Source: DASPSM01 sp036008465 (lineage in GTDB: Bacteria > Planctomycetota > Planctomycetia > Planctomycetales > Planctomycetaceae). From it: 64,000 bases of DNA. Numbering within the stretch: the first letter of the stretch is position 1; the number at the start of each line of letters is the position of its first letter. The translations under genes and the position numbers were made by a program. The notes beneath the pieces were generated by a model. It ran no database searches, was not told the DNA's origin, and saw only the letters and a list, made by a program, of their open reading frames with translations. Of the stretch, positions 7,660 through 16,793 are shown piece after piece. Location of the stretch: contig DASYNP010000165.1 of the NCBI GenBank assembly GCA_036008465.1, positions 18,794 to 82,793 of the forward strand, written 5' to 3'.

Positions 7660-9078
7660 ATGGCCACTGCATTCGTCCCCGCGTCCATACTTCAGGGGTC
7701 GCGGCGATTCGAGGTGCTCGACCCGCTCGTCGAGCGCGACTTGGATTCTCACCGCGTTCTCTTGCTGCACCCACACAGCGGCAAGTGGGTCATCGTGCGC
7801 GCAGAGAGCCTGGCTGGCGTCCGTATGCTGCTGGAGGCCTGCGCCGCAGGGCAGCTTGACAGGGCGGATGAAACGGAGATCTGGCCGCTCGTCACCGATC
7901 TGCTGAAAGGCGGGCTGATTCGGGAGCGAAGGACGCTACCCGCCACGCCTCCGGGCTGCGGTCGCGGCGCTCGTCGAAAAGTCAATTTGCTAATCCTGAA
8001 GATGGTGGGATTTTGCGATTTGGCCTGCCGGTATTGCTACGACTTTCGTTCGGAGACGTACTCCTTGCGAATGTCCGAGGAAACCGGCAGGCAGGCGATC
8101 CTCCAGGCACTCGGCTGCGCGGGGCCGCAGCTGCAGATCTTGTTCCACGGAGGCGAGCCGCTCCTGGCCTTCGACACTATTCGGCAGCTTGTTCCGTTTG
8201 CCAAGACAGAAGCTGCCAATTGTGGCCGGGAAGTCACTTTTGCGGTACAGACAAACGGTCTGCACTTTTCTCCGGAAGTGCTCGAGTTCCTGCTCGCGGA
8301 ACACTTCACGATTGGGATTTCCATCGACGGTCCGGGTGATGTGAACGATCGGGAGCGCGTCGATCATCGGGGTCGGGGACGACTGGCAGATATTGAAAGC
8401 ACGCTCAGGCGCCATCCGAGACTGACGGCCGTCGCCGGAGTGCTCACCACCGTCACCAACCGCAATGCCGACCGTTTGCTCGAAACGGCTGACTATGTGG
8501 CCGGCTTGGGAATCGGGCGTTGGGACACCACAACGTTCCAGCCTCTGGGTCGCGCTGCGGGGCGGTCGGCCGAATTCGTGCCCGAGACAGCCGCAGTGAT
8601 TAAATCGTATCTGTCTCTCTTCGACGCAGTCGAGGCGGGCCGCTTTGACCAGATGTCGATCGGACCAGTTCTGCGATACGTCCGAAACGTGCTCTCAGAC
8701 GAGCGCCGTAGCATGTGCTTGTGCGACGGCTGCGGGGCTGGCGCAGAACTCGTAGTGGTCAACGTCGATGGAACGATCCAAGCGTGCGACTCGATCGGAG
8801 ACGCGAGTCTGAACCTCGGTCGACTCGATTCGATGACCGTCGATCGCGCGCTCGACGTGCCCGTGGCGCAGCGGATCCGGAGCCGGTGCACCGACGTCCT
8901 TTCACCGTGTCAAACCTGCGACTGGCGGCACTTCTGCGGCGGGACTTGTCTCGCGCGAGGCGGTTTGGACACGGTCGACCATCAGGAATGTGAAATCGCG
9001 TTGGCGATCTTTCCCGAGATCTTTCGACGCCTCGGAGCGTCTAACCGGTTGGCGCGTTATGTCGAACGCTTTGCGTGA
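7660..9078 (+). CDS. radical SAM/SPASM enzyme, candidate peptide maturase
   Basis: A 472-residue iron-sulfur enzyme. Residues 12-90 resemble a PqqD-like peptide-recognition domain (a winged-helix pattern ending in LVTDLLKGGLI). The radical SAM core follows, with C119-x3-C123-x2-C126 (FCDLACRYCYDF), the SAM-contacting GGEP at 164-167 and QTNG near 198. The C-terminal SPASM region has cysteines at 353, 355, 358, 376, 410, 417, 420, 426, 430 and 444, including CQTCDWRHFCGGTC, enough for two auxiliary 4Fe-4S clusters. This layout is that of peptide-modifying enzymes and anaerobic sulfatase maturases. The recognition domain and the adjacent tiny gene favour a peptide substrate. The next gene overlaps it by 20 bp. 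Confidence 0.9.
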   Translation: MATAFVPASILQGSRRFEVLDPLVERDLDSHRVLLLHPHSGKWVIVRAESLAGVRMLLEACAAGQLDRADETEIWPLVTDLLKGGLIRERRTLPATPPGCGRGARRKVNLLILKMVGFCDLACRYCYDFRSETYSLRMSEETGRQAILQALGCAGPQLQILFHGGEPLLAFDTIRQLVPFAKTEAANCGREVTFAVQTNGLHFSPEVLEFLLAEHFTIGISIDGPGDVNDRERVDHRGRGRLADIESTLRRHPRLTAVAGVLTTVTNRNADRLLETADYVAGLGIGRWDTTTFQPLGRAAGRSAEFVPETAAVIKSYLSLFDAVEAGRFDQMSIGPVLRYVRNVLSDERRSMCLCDGCGAGAELVVVNVDGTIQACDSIGDASLNLGRLDSMTVDRALDVPVAQRIRSRCTDVLSPCQTCDWRHFCGGTCLARGGLDTVDHQECEIALAIFPEIFRRLGASNRLARYVERFA

Positions 9079-10126
9079 CTCGTTGCACCGATTTCTCCAG
9101 GGAATTCCGCCGACGAATTCTCAAACGCTGCTCGTTGACGCCATTCAAAAATGGTCCGAGACGAGTGAGTCGCAGTCCCTAATCGCCAGCCTGGCCCCAG
9201 CCAGACAGATGAGCGCCCTGCTCGCTCTGGGGAGCGAAGCCTACGAGTCTGACTGGGGCAACCTGCGAACGAACTTGCTTTTCAATACGCGCTCGGTCGG
9301 GCAATACGTGGAGCCTTTCGCGTCGAGCGACTGGCTCGAGCAAAACGCTCAGTTCCTGTTTGTCAGCCTCCTCGACCCGCTCGTGCTGAACGACGACTCG
9401 CGGCGTCTCGCGGCCTTTGCGCGCTCTGAGCTGGTCGGAGCGGAACAACTGCCGGCAGCTCTTGAACGCGGTCGGGGCGTTCTCCTGGTGAGCTGCCATC
9501 AAACCCACGCTGGTTTCTGTCTGCGCCATCCGCAGTTCTGTGACCAGACTTTCACCGCAGTCAGTCACGACATCAGCGACGCCAATCGGGCGGAGCATCC
9601 CGCCTACGCGGCCTACGGCGATCGAGTCGAATTTGCCCCGACCACCGCGGCGGGCGCGCGCCGCATGCTTGTCAGACTGAAATCGAACGGCGCGGTCGCT
9701 TTATACAACGATTTTCGGTTTCCCGAGTCACCGGGAATTCCGAGCCTGCTTCTCGGGCGGCCTGTCTTCAGCTCCAAATCGCTGGTCAACTTCATCCTCA
9801 GGACACGGGCTTGTGTCCTGCCTTTTACGGTCGTTCGGGTTCCTCCGTTTGCGGACGCGAACCTGAGGATCGAGATCCTTCCCGAGCTGCCGTTTGACGA
9901 TCTGGGCGAAGGCGAACGGGACTCGGTCATGGCCGCGATGCGGCTCGGTGTGGCGACGGAATGCTTGATCCGTCGCTATCCGGTCCAGTGGCGCCTTTGG
10001 ACATCCCTCGAATACCGCTGGAACGAGGGCCAATCGGCGTGGTCGGAACTGGGGCGCGTCTTCGGTTCTGAGGTGAGTCCCGACGTGACCCCGAAAGCGG
10101 GTTCGTTGGCCGAGGTCTCCACATGA
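9059..10126 (+). CDS. divergent LpxL/HtrB-like acyltransferase-fold protein
   Basis: A 355-residue protein whose central part follows the lysophospholipid acyltransferase fold: LPAALERGRGVLLVSCHQTHAG matches the LpxL 'GKGVILLTGH' segment. Later blocks (ARRMLVRLKSNGAVALYNDF, LLLGRPVFSSKSLVNFILRT, CVLPFTVVRVP) match the rest of that core. The usual HX4D/E catalytic pair is not evident after SCHQTHAG, so it may use a changed active site or be non-catalytic. The ATG at 9059 overlaps the radical SAM gene by 20 bp, indicating translational coupling. In this context it could acylate or transfer the modified peptide; that is inference. No membrane segment is obvious. Confidence 0.7.
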   Translation: MSNALRDSLHRFLQGIPPTNSQTLLVDAIQKWSETSESQSLIASLAPARQMSALLALGSEAYESDWGNLRTNLLFNTRSVGQYVEPFASSDWLEQNAQFLFVSLLDPLVLNDDSRRLAAFARSELVGAEQLPAALERGRGVLLVSCHQTHAGFCLRHPQFCDQTFTAVSHDISDANRAEHPAYAAYGDRVEFAPTTAAGARRMLVRLKSNGAVALYNDFRFPESPGIPSLLLGRPVFSSKSLVNFILRTRACVLPFTVVRVPPFADANLRIEILPELPFDDLGEGERDSVMAAMRLGVATECLIRRYPVQWRLWTSLEYRWNEGQSAWSELGRVFGSEVSPDVTPKAGSLAEVST

Positions 10127-10223
10127 TGTACGATTGGGATTTGCCGCGTTCGCGATCGTCGACTCGAACACCTTCAGAAAATCTGTGACTCAGCCGGGCC
10201 GTCAATTTCTCCCACACTCACTC

Positions 10224-10907
10224 ATGGCGGACAAATCCAAAAACGTCAATTGGCTCTTCGGCCTTGGCGGCGCGGCCTGCGGAGTCGTCGCCGGGTATTT
10301 CGGGTTTTTTCTGTTGGCTCGACTGGGTTACTACGGACTCGTTCTGCCCGGCGCCCTGTTGGGGATCGGTTGTGGAGCCCTTTCGGGCGGCAAATCGAAC
10401 CGCCTGGGAGCGGTCTGTGGGTTGCTCGGCGTCGTGGCGGGAGTCTTCACGGAATGGCGGTTCGCTCCGTTTATTAAAGACCCGAGTTTCGCCTACTTCA
10501 TCACCCACCTTCACGACCTGGGGTCGATCACGCTCATCTCGATTTTGGGAGGCGGACTCTTCGGCTGCTGGTTCGGCCGAGGTCGGGAAGGCGCAGTTTG
10601 GCCACGTCGAACGACAAGGGGAGTAGCTCCCGTGCCACACAACATGAGCGAGATGAGGACCACGGCGAACGAGCACATCCGGCGAGACATGGAAGCCGGG
10701 CGGAAATGGGTCTGCCAGTGTCAGGATTGCCACGAGGTCCGTTCGCTAATCGGCGTCGAAAAGACGCTCGAGGTGCGGCCTCTGGTCCGAAAAATCCTGC
10801 GGCTCGAGGAACAGCTCGAAAAGATGCCCGACGGCCCCGACATGCAGGCCGTCCTGGACGAGTACCTTAAGGCCCACGACGAACTCGCAGAGGTGATGGC
10901 ACGGTAA
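10224..10907 (+). CDS. membrane protein with a Cys-containing soluble C-terminal domain
   Basis: A 227-residue protein in two parts. Residues 1-130 are hydrophobic and Gly-rich, with about four membrane segments (WLFGLGGAACGVVAGYFGFF onward). From residue 141 (MSEMRTTANEHIRRD) comes a soluble helical domain of about 87 residues with CQCQDCHEVRSLIGVEKTLEVR. I recall similar C-terminal domains as free-standing small planctomycete proteins. No stop codon separates the parts; an in-frame ATG at 10644 begins the second and could be an internal start. It lies 97 bp after the acyltransferase gene. Function unknown. Confidence 0.72.
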   Translation: MADKSKNVNWLFGLGGAACGVVAGYFGFFLLARLGYYGLVLPGALLGIGCGALSGGKSNRLGAVCGLLGVVAGVFTEWRFAPFIKDPSFAYFITHLHDLGSITLISILGGGLFGCWFGRGREGAVWPRRTTRGVAPVPHNMSEMRTTANEHIRRDMEAGRKWVCQCQDCHEVRSLIGVEKTLEVRPLVRKILRLEEQLEKMPDGPDMQAVLDEYLKAHDELAEVMAR

Positions 10908-10964
10908 ACTGGGAACAAGCTGCGGCTGGGACGGCGTTTGGTGAAAGAAGTGGCGAACCAACGA

Positions 10965-13900
10965 TCACTCGGGCAGCGAGCTCGTTTCGGATCGCCATTT
11001 CATGACGCGGACGAATCGCCTGGCTGAGCGGCTGGTCGGATCGTCCAGCACGCAGGCCACCAGACGGCCATCCGAGGAGAATGAGATCCGTTCCGGATGC
11101 GCCGGAGAAAAATCGACGTCGATCATCGGCTGAAACAGATCCACGTCGCTCGCCGTGTGCCACAACGTGAGCACGCCTCCCTGCTCGGACGAGACCAGTG
11201 TGTGGCCGCTAACGGAGCTTGCCAGTCGGATGAGCGGCCCGTGAGCCCCCTCGAGATTGAATTTGAATCGCCAGTCGGCCGTGCTCCAGACCTTGATCAA
11301 CCGATCGTCGCTGGCGGTCGCGACCCACTGAGCCAGCGGGTCAAAAGCGATGCAATTGATCGAGCTGCTGTGGCCGGGGAGTTCGGCGACCTTTTGCTGC
11401 GTTTGGACGTTCCAGACCAGGACAACGTTGGCGGGACCGCTGGCGAACAGCCACTGGCCGTCGGGGGAAAACGCGGCGCAATTACATTCTTGTGCGCGGA
11501 TGCGCTCGAGCCGTTTGCCCGATCGAGCGTCCATCACGTACAGGTCGTCGTGCTTTTCGCTGTTGTAGCGGTCGATCGCCGCCACGACCCGGCCATCCGG
11601 CGAAATGGCGATTCGATGGACGTTGAAGTTGGGGCCGAGCTTCCATTCGGACTGGCGGCCGCCGTCGCGCAGGTCGTAAACACGAACCACTCCGTTCATC
11701 GTCCCGACCGCCAGAGTCGAGCCGTCGCGCGACGCGCCGAGGCAGAGGATCCTCTTTTCGGTCTTTCCGAGTTCGCGAATGCGAACCATCGACTCCGGAT
11801 CCCAGAGCGAGATCTCTGAGCCGCCGCACACCGCAAGCTGATTGCTTCCTGGTACGAACTGGATGTCCTCGACTTCGAGCGACGCCTCGCGAAGGTCCTT
11901 GAAGTACTCCCCGCTGCGGAGACTCCAGGCGATGACGCATCCGTCGCTCCCAGCCGTGATCAGCTCTTGGGATTTCTGAGAAACGACAAAAGCGTAAATT
12001 GGGTCCTGATGCGCCCCCCAGGCCCGAAGTCGCGTCTCGGATTGCTCGGCTCTCCCGGAAGGGGATCTGTCGATATCGGTGGGGCAGACGCGCACGGTGC
12101 CGACCTTGTCGCCGGCCAGGATCGAAGAACCCCCGGGCATGAAAGCGACGCGTTGCGCCTGGTCGAGCAGGTCGATTTTGTTCGCGAGTTCCCAGGAAGG
12201 AACTCGCCAGATCCGAATGTCGTGCTCGCTCGTGCTGGCTGCGAATAAACCGCCGTCTCTGGAGAAATCGATGGAGAGCACCGGCGGGCCGCCGACGGGG
12301 ACACGGTGCGCGATCTTGTGCGAATCGAGGTCCCACACGATCACGTCGTGGTCGTGGCCAGCCGAGGCCAACCACTTGCCGCCCGGGTGAAGCGCGATCG
12401 AACCCGCCGTATCAAGATGCCCTTTGAGCTCGCCGTCGGGTTGTCCCGTCGCCGTTTTCCAAAGGCGGATCACGGTGTCGCGCCCGGCGGAGATCAGCGT
12501 TCGCCCCTCGTGGGCAAAAAGCACGTTGAACACCTGGCGCGGATGGGCCTTGATCGAGCGGAGATGCCGGGCCTTTCGCTGCTTCCAATCGACAGCCCAG
12601 AGAGCGATCGTTCCGTCGTCGCCGGCGGAGGCCAAGGTGCTGCCATCGGGCGACAAAGCCAAACCGTTGATTTCGCCTTGGTGCGCCTCAATGGAAAACA
12701 GAAGCGTGGACGCCGCCGAGTCGTAGATCCCAATGATCCCCGCCTTGCCCGCGGCCGCCAGGTAGCGCTCGTCGGGAGAAAGGCAGACGAAATAGATCGC
12801 CTGGTTTGCGCGGGCGATGAGTCGGTGCGTCACACGCCCTCGACGCGAGAGGAAGTCCCATTCGCCCCCTTGATAGATCTCGGCCCGATCGCGCGGCCGA
12901 TGACGTTCGAGCAAACTGGTGAAGCGTCGCATATCGCCGGACTGCAAGGCCGTTCCGGCCTGTTGCATGTCGGAGACATAGAGAAGTTCGTCGGCCTTTG
13001 CTCGTTCACGTTCGGCCGTGAGTTGCAGTTCACGAGCATGCGCCGCGGCAGCGTCTTTGTCCTCCCCCGCCTTGAGCAACTGAGCATTGGCGCCCTCAAG
13101 CCTGTCGTTCAGGCGGCTCAATCGCACGTTCGCTGCCGTCACCGTGAGGATCCAGACGCAAAACAAAAAAGTGACCACGAGCGACGAGGCCGCCCGAAGC
13201 GGATAGCGGTGCGACCACAGCCAGGCGCGCTCCCAGGGCCGGACGCTGCGCGCGGTGATCGGCTCGCGCTTGAGGAAATGTTGCAAATCCTCGCCCAGCA
13301 AGTCCGCTGTGGCGTACCGACGATCTGGCTCCTTGGCGAGGCACTTGAGACAAATCAGCTCGAGGTCGTGCGGCACGTCCGGCCGGATGCGACGGATTGG
13401 GGTCGGCTCGTCGGTTAACACGCGGCGCAAGATGTCGAATCGCGAACCACCGGAAATGGGAGCGATTCCCGTCAGCATCTCGTAGAGGATGGCGCCAAGT
13501 CCGTACACATCGGTCTTGGGACTCGTTTCCGAATCCTTTCCTGACGCCTGCTCAGGCGCCATGTAGGCAGCTGTCCCCACGACGGCGTCGGTGTGCGTGG
13601 CGGTTCGGCTATCGTCTTCGTTGAAGACCTTGCAGATGCCGAAATCGCAGAGCTTGGGCGTGAACGGAAAAGACTCAGGCATTGGGCCGCTCTGAGCCGA
13701 GCCCACCTCTTCGACACGGGTGACCGCGTCCTTGTCGCCGCTCGAGCCGCAACTTCTCAGCGGCTTTAGCAAGACATTGGCGGGCTTGACGTCGCGATGA
13801 AGAATCGCGTGCGCATGCGCGTGAGCAAGAGCTTTGGACAGCTCCATGGTTACCCAGGCTGCGGCGTCAGGTTTAATCTTCTGGCGGTGGTCGCGAAGCC

Positions 13901-14792
13901 AGGCGGCAAGAGACGGTCCGTCGCAAAGCTCTTGCACGATGTAGCAGAACGTGCCGTCGAAGCCCGCCTCGAGCACCCGCACGATGTTCGGGTGATCGAG
14001 CCGCGCCACAGCTTGAGCCTCATCCACGAAACGTCGACGCAACGACTTAGACAACAGCAGATCGGGCCGTGGGATCTTGAGTGCGATCGGCCGGTTCAAG
14101 GCCGGATCGCGGGCCAGATACACAATCCCGTGGCCGCCCCGCCCCAGCTCGCGGAAGACCTCGAACCGTCCAAGCCGGTTTGGATTGCCTTCGTCTCCGT
14201 TATCCTTGTCGTCGAGCGATTGAGCGGGCTGGCCGAAGAGAGCGTCTGGCGTCTGCTGTTGCCGATACCGACGGACGCGGGCGACCAACTCCAGGCATTT
14301 TGTTGCGGGGCTCGCCGCCGCACGAGGGCTTGCGCCAGACGTCACCAATTCTTGCGGCAGGCCTTCCGCAGCATTGCAGATCTTTGCGATATCAATCGGT
14401 AAATCCGCAAGCGCCTCCTTGACGAGAGAATCGATCTCGAACGAATCAGGCTCGCTCTGCGCGTGCTCGATCGACGAAAAGCCCAGTTCCTCTTGCAGGC
14501 GTGCGAACGCACACAGCCAGAGGTTACGAGTCTCCTCGATCGACCGATTCAGGGCCCCGCTGACCTCTTCAAGAGATTTTTTGTCGAAGCAGGCGAACTC
14601 GATGACAGCCTGATAATCGGCCGGCATCCGCCTCATCGCGGCGTCGAAGACCTCGACTTCATCAGCGGCCGCGTCCTGCGTGCTCAAACCAGGCGCCACC
14701 CGATCGTCGACGCGAGCCCGCTCCGCCGGGCCATTCGCGCCCATGGAGTTCTGCTCCTGTTCCGGTGCAGGGGTCGTGAGATGGTCGTCCAT
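10965..14792 (-). CDS. Ser/Thr protein kinase with sigma-region-4-like N-terminus and WD40 repeats
   Basis: A 1275-residue protein. Residues about 48-103 (AAMRRMPADYQAVIEFACFD through NLWLCAFARLQEELG) resemble the DNA-binding region 4 of ECF sigma factors, without a region 2. The kinase domain spans about 210-500 with GRGGHGIVY, Lys239, HRDVKPAN (332-339) and DFG (383-385), and looks active. An insertion of some 30 residues separates HRD from DFG. A single membrane segment lies near 545-570 (SSLVVTFLFCVWILTVTAANV). A coiled coil and many WD40 units follow to the C-terminus, with repeated LSPDG..LASAGDDGTIALW-type blocks. Divergent from the kinase gene at 15120. Confidence 0.92.
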   Translation of the reverse strand: MDDHLTTPAPEQEQNSMGANGPAERARVDDRVAPGLSTQDAAADEVEVFDAAMRRMPADYQAVIEFACFDKKSLEEVSGALNRSIEETRNLWLCAFARLQEELGFSSIEHAQSEPDSFEIDSLVKEALADLPIDIAKICNAAEGLPQELVTSGASPRAAASPATKCLELVARVRRYRQQQTPDALFGQPAQSLDDKDNGDEGNPNRLGRFEVFRELGRGGHGIVYLARDPALNRPIALKIPRPDLLLSKSLRRRFVDEAQAVARLDHPNIVRVLEAGFDGTFCYIVQELCDGPSLAAWLRDHRQKIKPDAAAWVTMELSKALAHAHAHAILHRDVKPANVLLKPLRSCGSSGDKDAVTRVEEVGSAQSGPMPESFPFTPKLCDFGICKVFNEDDSRTATHTDAVVGTAAYMAPEQASGKDSETSPKTDVYGLGAILYEMLTGIAPISGGSRFDILRRVLTDEPTPIRRIRPDVPHDLELICLKCLAKEPDRRYATADLLGEDLQHFLKREPITARSVRPWERAWLWSHRYPLRAASSLVVTFLFCVWILTVTAANVRLSRLNDRLEGANAQLLKAGEDKDAAAAHARELQLTAERERAKADELLYVSDMQQAGTALQSGDMRRFTSLLERHRPRDRAEIYQGGEWDFLSRRGRVTHRLIARANQAIYFVCLSPDERYLAAAGKAGIIGIYDSAASTLLFSIEAHQGEINGLALSPDGSTLASAGDDGTIALWAVDWKQRKARHLRSIKAHPRQVFNVLFAHEGRTLISAGRDTVIRLWKTATGQPDGELKGHLDTAGSIALHPGGKWLASAGHDHDVIVWDLDSHKIAHRVPVGGPPVLSIDFSRDGGLFAASTSEHDIRIWRVPSWELANKIDLLDQAQRVAFMPGGSSILAGDKVGTVRVCPTDIDRSPSGRAEQSETRLRAWGAHQDPIYAFVVSQKSQELITAGSDGCVIAWSLRSGEYFKDLREASLEVEDIQFVPGSNQLAVCGGSEISLWDPESMVRIRELGKTEKRILCLGASRDGSTLAVGTMNGVVRVYDLRDGGRQSEWKLGPNFNVHRIAISPDGRVVAAIDRYNSEKHDDLYVMDARSGKRLERIRAQECNCAAFSPDGQWLFASGPANVVLVWNVQTQQKVAELPGHSSSINCIAFDPLAQWVATASDDRLIKVWSTADWRFKFNLEGAHGPLIRLASSVSGHTLVSSEQGGVLTLWHTASDVDLFQPMIDVDFSPAHPERISFSSDGRLVACVLDDPTSRSARRFVRVMKWRSETSSLPE

Positions 14793-15119
14793 TACACCGA
14801 TCGCGCAAAATGGCTGAATCTACTAGAGCAGCATAGCGCCGTTCCGAATGGGTTGGCAAATAAAAAACCACTTTATGTGCGCAGATTTGCGCAATGGGGC
14901 GTTCCTCCCCGAGGAGGCTGCCGCGAGTGGGCAGGTGCCCTCACTTTAATTCCACGCGGATAGCAAAACAAGCTGTTGGTTCAGGAGATTCGGGCTCGAC
15001 GCGCAGAGATCGAGGGAATCGTTGATCGGGCGAATGCCGTGGTGTACTTTGCGCATTGGCGTTGTGCGGCCGGAGTTGGGTTCCCTCTGAAGTTACACGA
15101 TCTACGGAAATCGCGAACC

Positions 15120-16793
15120 GTGAACGAAGAATCGACGCACGCGGAATCGAAAGACCCGAGCGTCGCCTCCGCGGTGCGAGAATACTTCGATTTGATCGAT
15201 CGGGGCATCGCTGTCGACCGCGAGAATTTCATCGCCCAGAATCCCGGGATCGCGCACCGCCTGCGGTCCGCCATCGCCGACGAGCACGTGCGCCGGCTGA
15301 GCGCTGCCGAATCACCGCCGCGGGGGGAGCTGACGGGCGCCTCGACGGGCGCATTCACGCGCCACGGCGACACGCTCCCGCCGCCCGCGCGAAGCGGCAG
15401 CTGGGCCGCTGCCTGCAGTTTCCCGCCCGACACGCAATTGGGCCGCTACCGGATCGTGCGTGTTTTAGGCCGCGGTGCCATGGGGACGGTTTACCTGGCG
15501 ATCGACACCCAGCTCGATCGGCAGGTCGCGCTGAAGACGCCGCAATTTGACCAGGACAGCGATCTCTTACAGCGCTTCCATCGCGAGGCGCGAGCCGCTG
15601 CCGCGCTGCGTCATCCCAACATCTGCCCGATCTACGACTTCGGCCAGATTGACGGCACGCAGTTCATCTCGATGGCGTACATCGAAGGGCAAACGCTGGC
15701 CGCCTTGATGGAGAACGAGCCACTCCAGCCGGTGAAGCGGGTCGCCGGCATTGCGCGCAAAATCGCTCTCGCCCTGCAAGAGGCACACGACCACGGCATC
15801 GTGCACCGCGATCTCAAGCCGTCCAACGTGATGCTCGATAAACACAGCGAGCCGATCGTGATGGACTTTGGCTTGGCGCGCCAAACGACGGGGCAGGACA
15901 ACGTCCGGCTCACGCAGTCGGGAATCCTTGTCGGCACGCCGGCATTCATGTCGCCGGAGCAGATCGAAGGCGATCTCGAAAAGATTGGGCCGGCGACCGA
16001 TCAATACAGCTTGGGCGTGCTGCTTTACGAGATGTTTACGCAGCAGTTGCCCTTTCGCGGTTCGTCGATGGCCATCATTGCCCAGGCGTTGGTCAAGGAG
16101 CCGCCTCCTCCCATCCAATTCCGGAGTGACCTCGATCCGCGGATCAACGCGGCGTGCCTGAAAATGATGGCCAAAGCGCCCGAAGATCGTTTTGCGTCGT
16201 TGTCCGAAGTTGCCGACGTGCTGGAAGCAATCCTCGAGAATCGCGACTCAAAGCCAACGCTAAATTCAGCGACGGCCGCCCCCGACAGTGCCTTGTCCCC
16301 CGACAGTGCCTTGTCCCCCGAACGCGCCGCCGCCAAGCAGCGCCGCCGGTCGCTGGCCGCGCAGTTCCTGGCGAAGAGGTCCCTCAGCGAAAAAGAGCTC
16401 GCCGAGGTCGAGAAATCGGCTCGAAGGCATTTCGACCTCCACCAGTATGAAAAGGTGGTCGAGGCAATCGGACAAGTTCCTGATGAACAGCGACCAGCGA
16501 GGCTCCAGGGACTCCTCGCAGACGCGTGCACCAAAACAGCCGAGGTTGCCGCCTTAGTCACCGCGATCGACGAAGCCGAGAGTCGCGGCGATAAAGCCGC
16601 AGCGCTGGAAAAATCCGGCGTGCTTCTGAAGCTCCAGCCAGGGAACCCGCGGGCGTGCGAGGTGCGAAATCAGGCGAGCGGAGGCTCATTCCTGGCGAAG
16701 ATCCAAAACGCGAGTCCCCGGACGCTCTGGGCGGCGGCGCTCGTCGGATTGGCGTTGCTCGCGGCTTTGATTGTCGCCCTGTTGGCCCGTTAA
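15120..16793 (+). CDS. Ser/Thr protein kinase, C-terminally membrane anchored
   Basis: About 557 residues from the GTG at 15120. The frame is open to 14976, but the protein from 15120 starts like related planctomycete kinases (a short acidic head, then VREYFDLIDRGIAVDRENFI), so that start is preferred. The kinase domain has LGRYRIVRVLGRGAMGTVY, ALKTPQF lysine, VHRDLKPSNVML, MDFGLA and GTPAFMSPEQ, all catalytic elements intact. After the kinase comes a low-complexity linker with an exact 18-bp duplication (ALSPDSALSPDS region), helical TPR-like sequence (LHQYEKVVEAIGQVPDE), and a C-terminal membrane segment (TLWAAALVGLALLAALIVALL). Inputs and substrates are unknown. Confidence 0.9.
   Translation: MNEESTHAESKDPSVASAVREYFDLIDRGIAVDRENFIAQNPGIAHRLRSAIADEHVRRLSAAESPPRGELTGASTGAFTRHGDTLPPPARSGSWAAACSFPPDTQLGRYRIVRVLGRGAMGTVYLAIDTQLDRQVALKTPQFDQDSDLLQRFHREARAAAALRHPNICPIYDFGQIDGTQFISMAYIEGQTLAALMENEPLQPVKRVAGIARKIALALQEAHDHGIVHRDLKPSNVMLDKHSEPIVMDFGLARQTTGQDNVRLTQSGILVGTPAFMSPEQIEGDLEKIGPATDQYSLGVLLYEMFTQQLPFRGSSMAIIAQALVKEPPPPIQFRSDLDPRINAACLKMMAKAPEDRFASLSEVADVLEAILENRDSKPTLNSATAAPDSALSPDSALSPERAAAKQRRRSLAAQFLAKRSLSEKELAEVEKSARRHFDLHQYEKVVEAIGQVPDEQRPARLQGLLADACTKTAEVAALVTAIDEAESRGDKAAALEKSGVLLKLQPGNPRACEVRNQASGGSFLAKIQNASPRTLWAAALVGLALLAALIVALLAR
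16281..16316 (+). repeat. exact 18-bp tandem duplication within a kinase linker
   Basis: The unit CCCGACAGTGCCTTGTCC occurs twice back to back, adding six residues to the Ala/Ser/Pro-rich linker after the kinase domain. It is in frame and probably of recent origin, since the copies are identical. Confidence 0.85.

Noticed and set aside
7660..9078. Reading the radical SAM/SPASM enzyme as an anaerobic sulfatase maturase for the sulfatase at 1361
   Set aside because: The PqqD-like N-terminal region and the adjacent tiny gene fit peptide maturation better, and the sulfatase gene is 5 kb away with unrelated genes between. Not fully excluded.
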